Positions 1 to 7,243 of a DNA stretch of 64,000 nucleotides are shown here, in pieces. Both the position numbers and the translations under genes were made by a program. The notes beneath the pieces are model-generated. The model was not told the origin of the DNA. It did no database searches and saw only the letters and a list, made by a program, of their open reading frames with translations. Source of the DNA: Pedobacter nyackensis (lineage in GTDB: Bacteria > Bacteroidota > Bacteroidia > Sphingobacteriales > Sphingobacteriaceae); assembly GCF_900176505.1 (NCBI RefSeq), contig NZ_FWYB01000005.1, positions 62,001-126,000 on the forward strand, given 5' to 3'. Numbering within the stretch: the first letter of the stretch is position 1; each line of letters opens with the position of its first letter.

Positions 1-2277
1 GAGGATACTAAAAACTTCATGCCTAGCGATTGGGCAACCATGACAAGTGAAGAAAAGCAGGAAGAACTGTTAAAATACCGCTTAACTTACCTAAAGGAAA
101 GCACTGTTAACTGGTGTGCAGCTTTGGGTACTGTATTGGCTAATGATGAAGTGATAGGTGGTTTTTCTGAACGTGGCGGTCATCCTGTTGAGCAGAAGAA
201 AATGATGCAGTGGAGCATGCGCATCTCGGCTTATGCTGAGCGCTTGTTGCAAGGCTTAAACACCATCGACTGGCCGGAGCCTGTTAAAGAAATGCAGCGC
301 AACTGGATTGGCAAGAGCGTTGGAGCAAGTGTAAGGTTTGCTATTCAGGCTTCTGATGAGATTTCTGCACTTAGTCAGGATTATATTGAAGTGTTTACCA
401 CGCGTGTGGATACTATATTTGGTGTTTCGTATTTGGTACTTGCGCCAGAGCATGAGCTTGTTGCTGAATTAACTACACCAGCACAACAAATCGCCATCGA
501 CAATTACATCGCTCAAACGAAAAAGAAATCAGAGCTCGACCGTATGGCCGATGTTAAAACTGTATCTGGAGCTTTTACAGGAAGCTATGTCATTAACCCG
601 GTTAGTGGCGAACGCATTCAGCTTTGGATTGCAGATTATGTTTTGGCAGGATATGGTACAGGTGCCGTAATGGGCGTGCCAAGTGGCGACCAACGCGACT
701 GGTTGTTTGCTACGCATTTTAATTTGCCAATTGTACAGATATTAGATGCTCAACAAGATATCGAACATCAGGCTGATCCAACTAAAGAAGGAAAATACAT
801 CAATTCCGGTTTCATTAACGGAATGCACTATACAGAGGCTATTGCGACTTTAAACGCATGGCTGGAAGAAAAAGAAGTTGGTAAGGCTAAAATCAACTAC
901 CGCATGCGCGATGCCATTTTTGGCCGTCAGCGTTATTGGGGTGAGCCAATTCCTGTGTATTTTAAAGATGGTTTGCCTTATTTAATTAAGGAAGAAGAAT
1001 TGCCTTTAATACTACCTGAAATTGATAAATATTTGCCAACTGAAACAGGCGAACCGCCTTTGGGCAGGGCAGAAGGATGGAAGTATGAGGATGAATACGA
1101 GTACGAATTGAGTACTATGCCAGGTTGGGCAGGTTCAAGTTGGTACTGGTACCGTTATATGGATGCTAGAAACGATTCACATTTTGCTTCAAAAGATGCA
1201 ATTGAATACTGGAAAGATGTAGATCTGTATATCGGTGGTTCGGAGCATGCTACCGGTCACCTGTTGTACAGCCGTTTCTGGAACAAGTTCCTCAAAGATT
1301 TGGGATATGTCCAGGAGGAAGAGCCTTTCAAAAAACTGATCAATCAGGGAATGATTCAGGGCAGAAGTAATTTTGTATACCGTGTGGTTGATTCAGAAGG
1401 AAAGGCTACCAATACGCTTGTTTCTCATGGTTTAAAGAAAGATTATAAAACAGCAGCACTTCATGTTGATGTAAATATAGTGGAAAACGAAATTCTGGAT
1501 ATTGAGCGCTTTAAATTGTTCAGACCAGAGTTTGCTGATGCAGAGTTTATTCTTGAAAACGGTAAGTACATCTGTGGTGTAGAGGTTGAAAAGATGTCGA
1601 AATCTAAATTCAACGTTGTAAATCCTGATGTGTTAATCGAAAGCTATGGTGCCGATACTTTACGTATGTACGAAATGTTCTTAGGTCCACTTGAACAAAG
1701 TAAACCTTGGAACACTAACGGTATCGAAGGTGTGTTTAAATTTCTGCGTAAATTCTGGCGTTTATTCCACAATGAGAACTGGACATTCCATGTAAGTGAT
1801 TCTGTACCTACTAAAGCAGAGTTAAAAGCCTTGCATAAAATCATTAAAAAAGTACAGGATGATGTGGAACGTTTCTCGTTTAATACTTCTGTATCTGCAT
1901 TTATGATTGCTGTGAATGAATTGACCGACCTGAAATGTAAAAACCGTCAGGTGTTGGAAGATCTGGTTGTGACACTTTCTCCATATGCACCGCACATTTG
2001 TGAAGAGCTTTGGATGTTGTTAGGCAATGAAGAAGGAAGTTTATCTTATACACCTTATCCAATTTTTAATCCGGCTCATCTGGTTGAGGATGACTTTAGT
2101 TATCCGGTTTCAGTAAATGGTAAAACACGTTTAAACTTAAGCTTAAGCCTTACTTTAGAAGCTAAGGAGATTGAAGAAACAGTGTTGGCTAATGAAGATG
2201 TAAAAAAATATCTTGACGGTAAAGCTCCTAAGAAAGTGATTGTGGTGAAGGGTAGGATTGTAAATATCGTCTTATAA
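1..2277 (+). CDS. leuS: Leucyl-tRNA synthetase, 3' part
   Basis: Class I aminoacyl-tRNA synthetase that charges tRNA-Leu in the cytoplasm. The frame is open from the first base, so the true start and the HIGH motif lie upstream of the window; 758 residues are visible, and by family length I infer roughly 170-200 are missing. Seen: the CP1 editing domain ([10 protein letters not shown], then LAPEH), the core stretch [17 protein letters not shown], the KMSKS loop at bases 1591-1605, the anticodon-binding domain ([10 protein letters not shown]) and a C-terminal domain ending [13 protein letters not shown]. About 80 residues with [13 protein letters not shown] sit between the core and KMSKS; I take this as a lineage insertion. 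An internal ATG at 19 is not the real start. A strong hairpin terminator follows at 2422. Confidence 0.97.
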   Translation, partial: EDTKNFMPSDWATMTSEEKQEELLKYRLTYLKESTVNWCAALGTVLANDEVIGGFSERGGHPVEQKKMMQWSMRISAYAERLLQGLNTIDWPEPVKEMQRNWIGKSVGASVRFAIQASDEISALSQDYIEVFTTRVDTIFGVSYLVLAPEHELVAELTTPAQQIAIDNYIAQTKKKSELDRMADVKTVSGAFTGSYVINPVSGERIQLWIADYVLAGYGTGAVMGVPSGDQRDWLFATHFNLPIVQILDAQQDIEHQADPTKEGKYINSGFINGMHYTEAIATLNAWLEEKEVGKAKINYRMRDAIFGRQRYWGEPIPVYFKDGLPYLIKEEELPLILPEIDKYLPTETGEPPLGRAEGWKYEDEYEYELSTMPGWAGSSWYWYRYMDARNDSHFASKDAIEYWKDVDLYIGGSEHATGHLLYSRFWNKFLKDLGYVQEEEPFKKLINQGMIQGRSNFVYRVVDSEGKATNTLVSHGLKKDYKTAALHVDVNIVENEILDIERFKLFRPEFADAEFILENGKYICGVEVEKMSKSKFNVVNPDVLIESYGADTLRMYEMFLGPLEQSKPWNTNGIEGVFKFLRKFWRLFHNENWTFHVSDSVPTKAELKALHKIIKKVQDDVERFSFNTSVSAFMIAVNELTDLKCKNRQVLEDLVVTLSPYAPHICEELWMLLGNEEGSLSYTPYPIFNPAHLVEDDFSYPVSVNGKTRLNLSLSLTLEAKEIEETVLANEDVKKYLDGKAPKKVIVVKGRIVNIVL

Positions 2278-2421
2278 ATTTGAAAAATAAGCCATTCTGT
2301 TCACAGGCTGGAACCTTTTGCCCGCTTCGCTAAGGGGGGCAAAAATTCCTAGGCCTATTCACAGAAGGCATATTTTTCTTTCAAAAGCATGGTGGCTGGT
2401 CATTTCGGTCAGAAAATATAG

Positions 2422-2459
2422 AAGGCTGGTATCGTTATGAAACGATACCGGCCTTTTTT
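2422..2459 (+). terminator. Rho-independent terminator after leuS
   Basis: A stem of about 15 bp (AAGGCTGGTATCGTT pairing with AACGATACCGGCCTT, one G-U pair) with loop ATGA is followed by a run of T. It lies about 145 bases after the leuS stop. Almost the same hairpin recurs at 22591 after the FAS1/IPT gene train. Confidence 0.85.
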
Positions 2460-2580
2460 GCTTTTATACGTTTGCTTAATAGCTCGTTTCTGGGATCAAG
2501 ACTAAAAGTTATGGAGCTTGGATAAATCATCAACTAATTTCGGTACAGGATCCTTCAATTTGCGCTCGACTTTAGGTAAC

Positions 2581-2701
2581 CATTGATTAAGCCTTGGTTA
2601 AGGGTTGGTTAACCCTTGGTATATCCCCAAGCTTAACCAACCCTTACTCAAAACTTTATTAACCCATACTCAAATACGAGCACATCCCTTGCACATCCCG
2701 A
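2581..2701. repeat. Array of degenerate repeats with 11-bp period
   Basis: Four consecutive 11-mers read CATTGATTAAG, CCTTGGTTAAG, GGTTGGTTAAC and CCTTGGTATAT (2581-2624). Further on, GCACATCCCTT and GCACATCCCGA are adjacent 11-mers (2680-2701), and TACTCAAA recurs with a 22-bp step (2645 and 2667). A 13-bp inverted repeat, AAGGGTTGGTTAA at 2600 and TTAACCAACCCTT at 2633, overlaps the array. Arrays with the same period but different sequence lie upstream of the second leader copy. Function unknown. Confidence 0.7.
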
Positions 2702-3030
2702 AAACAATGGCTATGCTTAAAAAAAGTATTCCGCTCCAAAAGTTTATGATTTGATCCCGTTTTTGTTGGTTTACGTATAATTAAATAAATTATTGATTAA
2801 TATATTTAATTATTTACAGTAATGTTTGGTTAGTTTGAATGATTATAGTTAGACTTAGGTATGGAATCAGCGGTACCTCCTCGTTTATAGAAGTTACATG
2901 TCTAAAACTGATTAAAAGCAGCCAATGAAATAAAGAAATATAACAACATATCATTAATCCTAAATGAGGTATTAATTCAAGAGTCTCGATCGCAAAATTT
3001 CTGACAAATGCAAAGAAAAGAGACAGTAGG

Positions 3031-3063
3031 TTAATGCCCGTGACAATATTTGTTGTACTTTTG
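3031..3063 (+). promoter_or_regulatory. Promoter of leader RNA, copy A
   Basis: TACTTTTG (3056-3063) fits the Bacteroidota -7 consensus TAnnTTTG, and a conserved TTAATGCCC starts 25 bases upstream of it. Both boxes and their exact spacing recur in copy B. Transcription would start at or just before the first base of the closing helix of the RNA. The upstream box is not a perfect TTTG, so the -33 assignment is inference. Confidence 0.6.
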
Positions 3064-3065
3064 AA

Positions 3066-3166
3066 GGTGCACTATAGTCGCGGGCTCTATTGTAAACCCG
3101 TTTTCTAGGCCGTCAGAAAGCCCTGTGGTGCGGTATTTAGAGTTGGCTATAGTGCACATTCGTTTT
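3066..3166 (+). ncRNA. Candidate structured RNA, copy A
   Basis: GGTGCACTATAG (3066-3077) can pair with CTATAGTGCAC (3147-3157) to close a multi-branched RNA of about 92 nt, followed after a few bases by TTTT. Inside, CGGG/CCCG (3081 and 3097) forms a hairpin, while its loop sequence CTCTA can instead pair with TAGAG at 3138. Copy B keeps the closing helix through G-U wobbles. It may be a separate small RNA ended by the P1 helix and T-run, or a 5'-UTR element controlling the small gene 95 bases downstream. I cannot match it to a named RNA family from memory. Confidence 0.6.
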
Positions 3167-3261
3167 ATATCATGGGAAGCCTACAAACGGATACCCCTAC
3201 AAAGCCTTCTAAATCCTTTTCGGGACTCATTTTTAAGTTTTAAACTAATAAAAATGAGCAT

Positions 3262-3546
3262 ATGAACAACCATCAACTGTATCTACACAACAGACCAACC
3301 GGCAGTAAAGAAGAGCTAGAAGCATTTGCAACTGAAACAATGCATTCCTTTTTCAATGATTATGACCTAAGCGAATGTCATTACAATCTTTGGCTAATGA
3401 TGAAGCAATGCATTTTTGTTAAACATTGGCAATTATGCAAAGAAGAACGCGCTCAAATGGTCAACTTCTACGAAAGCTTTCATAAACTTATTCTCGCTAG
3501 TAGTATTCTCTACAACAGTCGGGAAAACGGAGAGCCTGCGAAATAA
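3262..3546 (+). CDS. Small orphan protein downstream of leader A
   Basis: A 94-residue protein that I do not recognise. It has no signal peptide or membrane segment; it is probably cytoplasmic and largely helical, with three cysteines and several aromatic residues in its central part (YNLWLMMKQCIFVKHWQLC). The start follows directly on the conserved leader, which supports it as a real gene. It has no visible similarity to the 134-residue protein downstream of leader copy B. A different frame of 85 codons overlaps its end but runs into a palindromic repeat and is unlikely to be real. Confidence 0.6.
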   Translation: MNNHQLYLHNRPTGSKEELEAFATETMHSFFNDYDLSECHYNLWLMMKQCIFVKHWQLCKEERAQMVNFYESFHKLILASSILYNSRENGEPAK

Positions 3547-3580
3547 GTGTTTTCATCTGTCCCAAGTGTTCCGTTTGACC

Positions 3581-3666
3581 ACAAAATATACCTTCTCTGA
3601 AGAGGCCTCAGGCGCTGTTGCCCTTCGCAACAGATGCCAGACTCTGAAGAGAATGGTTTATTTTGT
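3581..3666. repeat. 86-bp palindromic repeat, copy 1
   Basis: Ends in an 8-bp inverted repeat (ACAAAATA / TATTTTGT), followed inward by TTCTCT / AGAGAA and a central hairpin CTGTTGC / GCAACAG. It is the same length as the copy at 5147-5232 and differs at two positions (CCC/CTC in the loop, AATGG/AACGG near the end). The two copies are in direct orientation and bracket the ATPase gene. The form fits a MITE-like or REP-like element; no transposase is nearby. Confidence 0.85.
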
Positions 3667-3669
3667 ATT

Positions 3670-4857
3670 TTAATAAATATTTCCACCCCAGATAAAATCA
3701 GAGAAGCTACTATTTGATAGGTTCCGCCCCAGAACGAAGTACTTATTGATATCAATGGCTAATGCCCTTTGTACAACAGTTTGTTTATCCTGTTGTACTG
3801 GTGTTTCTTTTACCTCCAGAGCAGTATCCCCGTTAAAGATAAAATCAATTTCCTGTCCTGTTTTCTTTTGATAGTATTGTATAGTCCCTTGACTTTTAAG
3901 CTGTGATGCTATGGCATTTTCAAAGATTTGTCCGCTCGATAGTTGTTCTCCTGCCAGGACATTCAATACCCCCGTATCTGCGAAGTAAAGTTTTGTCTGT
4001 TGAGAGATCTCTTTGTCAATGTTTTTTGTAAAGGGCGTTGCCTGATAAATGAAATAGGTATATTCCAATAGTTGAATATATGAGGCTATTTTTTGACGGT
4101 TTATTCCCGTAACGCTACTTATTTTGGTATAATCAACTTTATTGCCCGAGCGGGCGGCAAGAACCTTTACCAGTTTATATAAATCTTCACTTATGGAATA
4201 ATCAGAGAGTAATTTTACGTCTAATTCAATATAAGAATTGATAATATCTTTTAATAATTCAATCTTATCACTGGAGTCTTCTTCAAGGACTACCTCTGGA
4301 AATCCTCCATAACGGATATACTCCGCATATAAATCTTTAAATTGGGTATACCAGGCTTCATTAAATGTACGCCAGGCATATTTTTCATAATCAGATACTA
4401 CAACTTCTTTAAAACGTAAAAATTCTTTAAAACTAAGAGGGTACATTTCAAATATCCTTTTTCTTCCTGCCAGACTTTCAGAAAACTGATTTTTCATGTA
4501 GTAAGCACTTGATCCAGTGACAATAAATTTCACATTATAAGTATCGTATAGGTATTTAATCACGCTGGGAAGGTTTTCTACCAATTGTATTTCATCAAGT
4601 GCAATCAAAACCGGTTTGGAAAAATCTAGTCCCATTAATTCCAGTTCGCTTTTTAAATTTTCATAATTCTGATTATTAAAGAGAACCCTAATTTCGATTC
4701 TTTCACAGTCCAGGTACAAATAATTGCGATGATCAATGTGTTTCAAGATATATTTTACGGCTGTGCTTTTGCCTACTCTACGCATGCCTGTGATCACAGT
4801 GACTTGTTTTTTTTGACTGTGCTTCAGTAAATTAGTGTAGATATCTCTTTCTTTCAT
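3670..4857 (-). CDS. DUF4143-family AAA ATPase
   Basis: A 395-residue predicted cytoplasmic ATPase of the archaeal-type ATPase/DUF4143 superfamily, whose cellular role is generally unknown. Seen: Walker A GMRRVGKST at residues 24-32, Walker B LIALDEI at 84-90, sensor-like TGSSA, and the family signature SLAGRKRIFEMYPLSFKEFL. The C-terminal part has a winged-helix-like segment and a PD-(D/E)xK-like pattern (EIDFIF at 336, then LEVK with E348 and K350), which in this superfamily suggests a nuclease-like fold. The start is forced: the next Met lies inside Walker A. A TATATTTG box ends 4 bases before the ATG, and 32-bp tandem repeats lie just upstream. Bracketed by 86-bp palindromic repeats, which suggests a mobile or acquired cassette. 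Confidence 0.9.
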   Translation of the reverse strand: MKERDIYTNLLKHSQKKQVTVITGMRRVGKSTAVKYILKHIDHRNYLYLDCERIEIRVLFNNQNYENLKSELELMGLDFSKPVLIALDEIQLVENLPSVIKYLYDTYNVKFIVTGSSAYYMKNQFSESLAGRKRIFEMYPLSFKEFLRFKEVVVSDYEKYAWRTFNEAWYTQFKDLYAEYIRYGGFPEVVLEEDSSDKIELLKDIINSYIELDVKLLSDYSISEDLYKLVKVLAARSGNKVDYTKISSVTGINRQKIASYIQLLEYTYFIYQATPFTKNIDKEISQQTKLYFADTGVLNVLAGEQLSSGQIFENAIASQLKSQGTIQYYQKKTGQEIDFIFNGDTALEVKETPVQQDKQTVVQRALAIDINKYFVLGRNLSNSSFSDFIWGGNIY

Positions 4858-4861
4858 GATT

Positions 4862-4869
4862 CAAATATA
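4862..4869 (-). promoter_or_regulatory. -7 promoter box of the ATPase gene
   Basis: Read on the minus strand this is TATATTTG, a perfect TAnnTTTG box, only 4 bases before the ATG. If used, the transcript would begin at or very near the start codon and so be leaderless. No clear TTTG box is seen about 19 bases upstream; that position is occupied by the 32-bp tandem repeats. Confidence 0.45.
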
Positions 4870-4870
4870 A

Positions 4871-4981
4871 TCAATTAGTGTTACTATTTGATTGGGTTTT
4901 CGTCAAATAGTAATACTTTGTGATTTATTTTTCATCAAATAGTAATACTATATGATTTGTTTTTCATCAAATAGTAATGTT
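4871..4981. repeat. 32-bp tandem repeats at the ATPase promoter
   Basis: Three full units of 32 bp (4871, 4903, 4935) and a partial fourth (4967-4981). The core is TCAAATAGTAATACT, then TGATTT and TTTTTCA; the first unit is the most diverged. The 11-bp core ATCAAATAGTA also appears on the minus strand within unit 1 and once more near the 3' end of the ATPase gene (about 3708-3719). The position suggests an iteron-like operator; the binding protein is unknown. Confidence 0.75.
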
Positions 4982-5073
4982 GGGTGTGAGAATTCGGCGA
5001 ATAAAGCAAGTTGAGCGAGGTGAATTCATTACTGCTACTGACTTAACAGGGGAAGCTAGTAAGTGGTAGTTGA

Positions 5074-5107
5074 AAAATAATTCAATTATTTTTTTAACCA
5101 ATTCACC
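5074..5107. repeat. 20-bp palindrome plus ATTCACC, copy 1
   Basis: AAAATAATTCAATTATTTTT followed after 7 bases by ATTCACC. The same 20-mer followed after 8 bases by ATTCACC spans the stop codon of the sigma gene (5909-5943). In this copy it follows a short open stretch ending in TAA, so it may be the left-over 3' end of an older sigma-factor gene; that is speculation. Confidence 0.6.
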
Positions 5108-5146
5108 GTGGGATGGCATTTGCGCAGGATGAGTGTTCATTTGAAA

Positions 5147-5232
5147 ACAAAATATACCTTCTCTGAAGAGGCCTCAGGCGCTGTTGCTCTTCGCAACAGA
5201 TGCCAGACTCTGAAGAGAACGGTTTATTTTGT
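5147..5232. repeat. 86-bp palindromic repeat, copy 2
   Basis: Direct-orientation copy of the element at 3581-3666, matching at 84 of 86 positions by eye, with the same inverted-repeat ends and central CTGTTGC/GCAACAG hairpin. It lies between the ATPase promoter region and the sigma-factor promoter. Confidence 0.85.
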
Positions 5233-5263
5233 CCCCTTAATAATTACATAACCCCACTTTAAC

Positions 5264-5293
5264 TTTAAGCTTATTTCTTCCTACTAGGTTTGC
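5264..5293 (+). promoter_or_regulatory. Promoter of the first sigma-factor gene
   Basis: TAGGTTTGC (5285-5293) fits the TAnnTTTG -7 box, with TTTA (5264-5267) 17 bases upstream as a weak -33 box. The start codon is at 5316, leaving a leader of about 15-18 nt. Confidence 0.45.
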
Positions 5294-5315
5294 CACCGTT
5301 AAGTTCAGGAAGATC

Positions 5316-5915
5316 ATGAAGGAATCAAATGCATTATCAGACTACAGGCTATTAGAATATTGTCGCAATGGTAATGATAAAGCATTTGACGTTATCTTTC
5401 AGCGCTACTTTAAACCGCTCTATTCTTTATCGCTAAAGTACGTTCGCAATACTGAAGTTGCAGAAGAACTCGTAATGGATCTGATGATGTGGGTATGGGA
5501 GAAGAGAGCTGTTGATTTTTGCCCGGATGGTAATCTTAAAGCTTATCTGTTTAGGGCTATACGAAATAGCATAATCAGCTATTTCCGAAAAAAGACATTG
5601 GCAACGCAACCACTGGAATTATATCATGAGGAAACCATGCAGGATTCCAAGAAGGCCGACGACAATCATGTTTATGCAGAAATAGAAGCATGCTTTCAGG
5701 AAAAGCTAAACGAGCTTAGTCCGCAGCGCCGGAAAGTTTACGAGATGAGTAGAGATGAAAATATGAGCTATCCACAAATTGCCCGGCAATTAAATTTATC
5801 AGCCAATACTGTTAAAAGTCACATGAGTTTTTCTTTAAATCACTTGCGAAAGAGTATGCATGAATACCTCGATGTTACTACTATTGTTGCACTTCTTTCC
5901 TGGTTTGTAAAATAA
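5316..5915 (+). CDS. ECF RNA polymerase sigma factor, FecI-like
   Basis: A 199-residue extracytoplasmic-function sigma factor of the Bacteroidota FecI-like group. Region 2 is seen at about residues 15-80 (DVIFQRYFKPLYSLSLKYV, then AEELVMDLMMWVWEKR) and region 4 at about 130-185 (LSPQRRKVYEMSRDENMSYP, then ARQLNLSANTVKSHM helix-turn-helix). The hydrophobic tail LLSWFVK is usual for this group. fecR follows after 72 bases, so the pair should control the receptor operon that follows. The stop codon lies inside a 20-bp palindrome. Confidence 0.95.
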   Translation: MKESNALSDYRLLEYCRNGNDKAFDVIFQRYFKPLYSLSLKYVRNTEVAEELVMDLMMWVWEKRAVDFCPDGNLKAYLFRAIRNSIISYFRKKTLATQPLELYHEETMQDSKKADDNHVYAEIEACFQEKLNELSPQRRKVYEMSRDENMSYPQIARQLNLSANTVKSHMSFSLNHLRKSMHEYLDVTTIVALLSWFVK

Positions 5916-5943
5916 TTCAATTATTTTTCGAGCCCCATTCACC
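5909..5943. repeat. 20-bp palindrome plus ATTCACC, copy 2
   Basis: AAAATAATTCAATTATTTTT, containing the sigma-factor stop codon, then eight bases and ATTCACC. It duplicates 5074-5107. It sits between sigma gene and fecR and may act as a processing or attenuation site; that role is inference. Confidence 0.6.
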
Positions 5944-5987
5944 CTACTGCTGATTTCTTGCGCTATACCTATTGAAGGAAATAGCAT

Positions 5988-7040
5988 ATGCAGCAACCCA
6001 TAGATAAAGAACTACTAAAAAAATACCTTAAGGATACTTGTACGCCCTCAGAATTGCAGCGGGTTCGTGCTTATTTGCTTAGGGCCGATACCGAGGAAAT
6101 TCTGCACGAACTCATCGCTGCTGAATCAGAAGCAGAATGGAATGATGCAACTAAGACGTCTTTTGTGAAAGACGATCAGATGAGGGAATGGCAGTCGAAG
6201 TTTGAATTGAGAAAAGCGGTTTTTCCTGAAACCACAACAACAGAAATTAAGACAACACCAGGCTTTTTTAAGAGGAACAACTTCCTGAAATATGCTGCGG
6301 TGTTAACTACAGTAATGTTGGGGATAGGCATCTATTCTTTGAGCAGGTTAAAAGAAAATCAGGCGACTTCGGCAGCAACTACCGCTAAATTAATAATGAA
6401 AGAATTTAGCACTGTTAAAGGACAGCGTGCAAAAATTACCCTTGCTGATGGTACCATGGTTTACATGGGGCCGGCCAGTACCTTGAAGTATCCTGAACAG
6501 TTTAAGGATTCAATAAGAGGAATTTCATTGGAAGGTGAAGCATTCTTCGAGGTAGCACATAATCCGCACAAACCTTTCATCATAGAAACACACAATATTC
6601 ATACCCAGGTATTAGGCACCTCGTTTAAGGTGAATGCCATTGAAGGCCGGCCGTTTGAGGTACAGGTGGCAACGGGTAAGGTTAGGGTTGATCGTATAAA
6701 TCCGGGACACACGGAGCACCTGGCAGTGCTTACGCCCGGTCAGCAGGTTGTATTAAGTAACCTAACAAGCGAGGCTGTTATTGGCCAGGTTGCCATTCAG
6801 GAGGTAAGGGATTGGAAACAATCAATTCTTGTTTTTAAGGATCAGACTTTAAGCGAAATAGCGAGACAGCTGGAGCGGGCATACGATGTTCAGTTCAGTT
6901 TCAAAAACGCGGCTAAAGCAAGAGAGGTGGTCACTGTAACCCTTCAGGACAATGTTCCTTTAAACCAAACCCTTCGGATCCTAAGTGCCGGGGCACAGTT
7001 TAAATACAGTATAAAAGGTAAAAACATCACAATTAATTAA
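5988..7040 (+). CDS. FecR-family anti-sigma factor
   Basis: A 350-residue inner-membrane anti-sigma protein. The cytoplasmic N-terminus has the usual short helical region (LKKYLKDTCTPSELQRVRAY), one membrane segment at about residues 100-118, the periplasmic FecR domain at about 138-235 (KGQRAKITLADGTMVYMGPA, then LEGEAFFEVAHNPHKPF, VLGTSFKVNA) and a DUF4974 domain at about 275-348. It should hold the sigma factor encoded just upstream and receive the signal from the STN domain of the receptor downstream. Confidence 0.95.
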   Translation: MQQPIDKELLKKYLKDTCTPSELQRVRAYLLRADTEEILHELIAAESEAEWNDATKTSFVKDDQMREWQSKFELRKAVFPETTTTEIKTTPGFFKRNNFLKYAAVLTTVMLGIGIYSLSRLKENQATSAATTAKLIMKEFSTVKGQRAKITLADGTMVYMGPASTLKYPEQFKDSIRGISLEGEAFFEVAHNPHKPFIIETHNIHTQVLGTSFKVNAIEGRPFEVQVATGKVRVDRINPGHTEHLAVLTPGQQVVLSNLTSEAVIGQVAIQEVRDWKQSILVFKDQTLSEIARQLERAYDVQFSFKNAAKAREVVTVTLQDNVPLNQTLRILSAGAQFKYSIKGKNITIN

Positions 7041-7079
7041 GGAAAGGCGGTTATGACTATTTAGTTACTTAAAGCAAAA

Positions 7080-7113
7080 CGTTCCCAATGGCCCTGGCAG
7101 GCTAAAGGGAACG
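7080..7113 (+). other. Hairpin between fecR and receptor gene
   Basis: CGTTCCC (7080-7086) pairs with GGGAACG (7107-7113) around a loop that itself contains GCC/GGC. No T-run follows, so it is not a classical terminator. The second sigma/FecR locus has comparable hairpins in the same place (27831-27881). A role in separating regulator from receptor expression is inference. Confidence 0.5.
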
Positions 7114-7243
7114 CTTAGATATTTCTTCGGGCCCTCATTGTTTTGGAAGACACATAGGCACGATGAAATCACAGCCGGAAAACCGGCCTATTAACAGAGT
7201 ATTTGCCCAAAGGGCAATTTTAACCCATATAACATTCAAATAT

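Larger units (their letters stand above)
2278..2924. other. Intergenic region after leuS
   Basis: No gene is supported here. From left to right it holds an inverted repeat (TTTTGCCC at 2316, GGGCAAAA at 2337) without a T-tract, a strong terminator hairpin at 2422-2459, an array of 11-bp-period repeats at 2581-2701 and a very A+T-rich spacer at about 2750-2850. The conserved leader element starts at about 2925. Confidence 0.7.
2925..3261 (+). repeat. Conserved ~330-bp leader element, copy A
   Basis: Starts near ATGAAATAAAGAAATATA and ends at the start codon of the small gene at 3262. It matches 58921-59250 along its whole length, with identical blocks at 2961-2977, 3053-3077 (25 bases), 3082-3096 and 3130-3142, and a shared block CGGGACTCAT near the end. 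It carries a palindromic box (ATTAAT, CCT, AGG, ATTAAT around 2953-2976), a conserved promoter and the candidate structured RNA. The gene that follows is different in the two copies, so only the leader is repeated. Confidence 0.85.

Noticed and set aside
1..2277. Truncated leuS pseudogene
   Set aside because: The missing 5' part is explained by the window edge; the frame is open from base 1 and all later domains are intact.
2316..2344. Terminator directly after leuS
   Set aside because: TTTTGCCC/GGGCAAAA can pair, but no T-run follows on either strand; the hairpin at 2422 is the better terminator.
3416..3673. 85-codon frame overlapping the small orphan gene
   Set aside because: It is in another frame, starts inside the better supported gene and runs through the 86-bp palindromic repeat.
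4871..4981. CRISPR-like array
   Set aside because: The 32-bp units are contiguous tandem repeats without unique spacers, and no cas gene is near.
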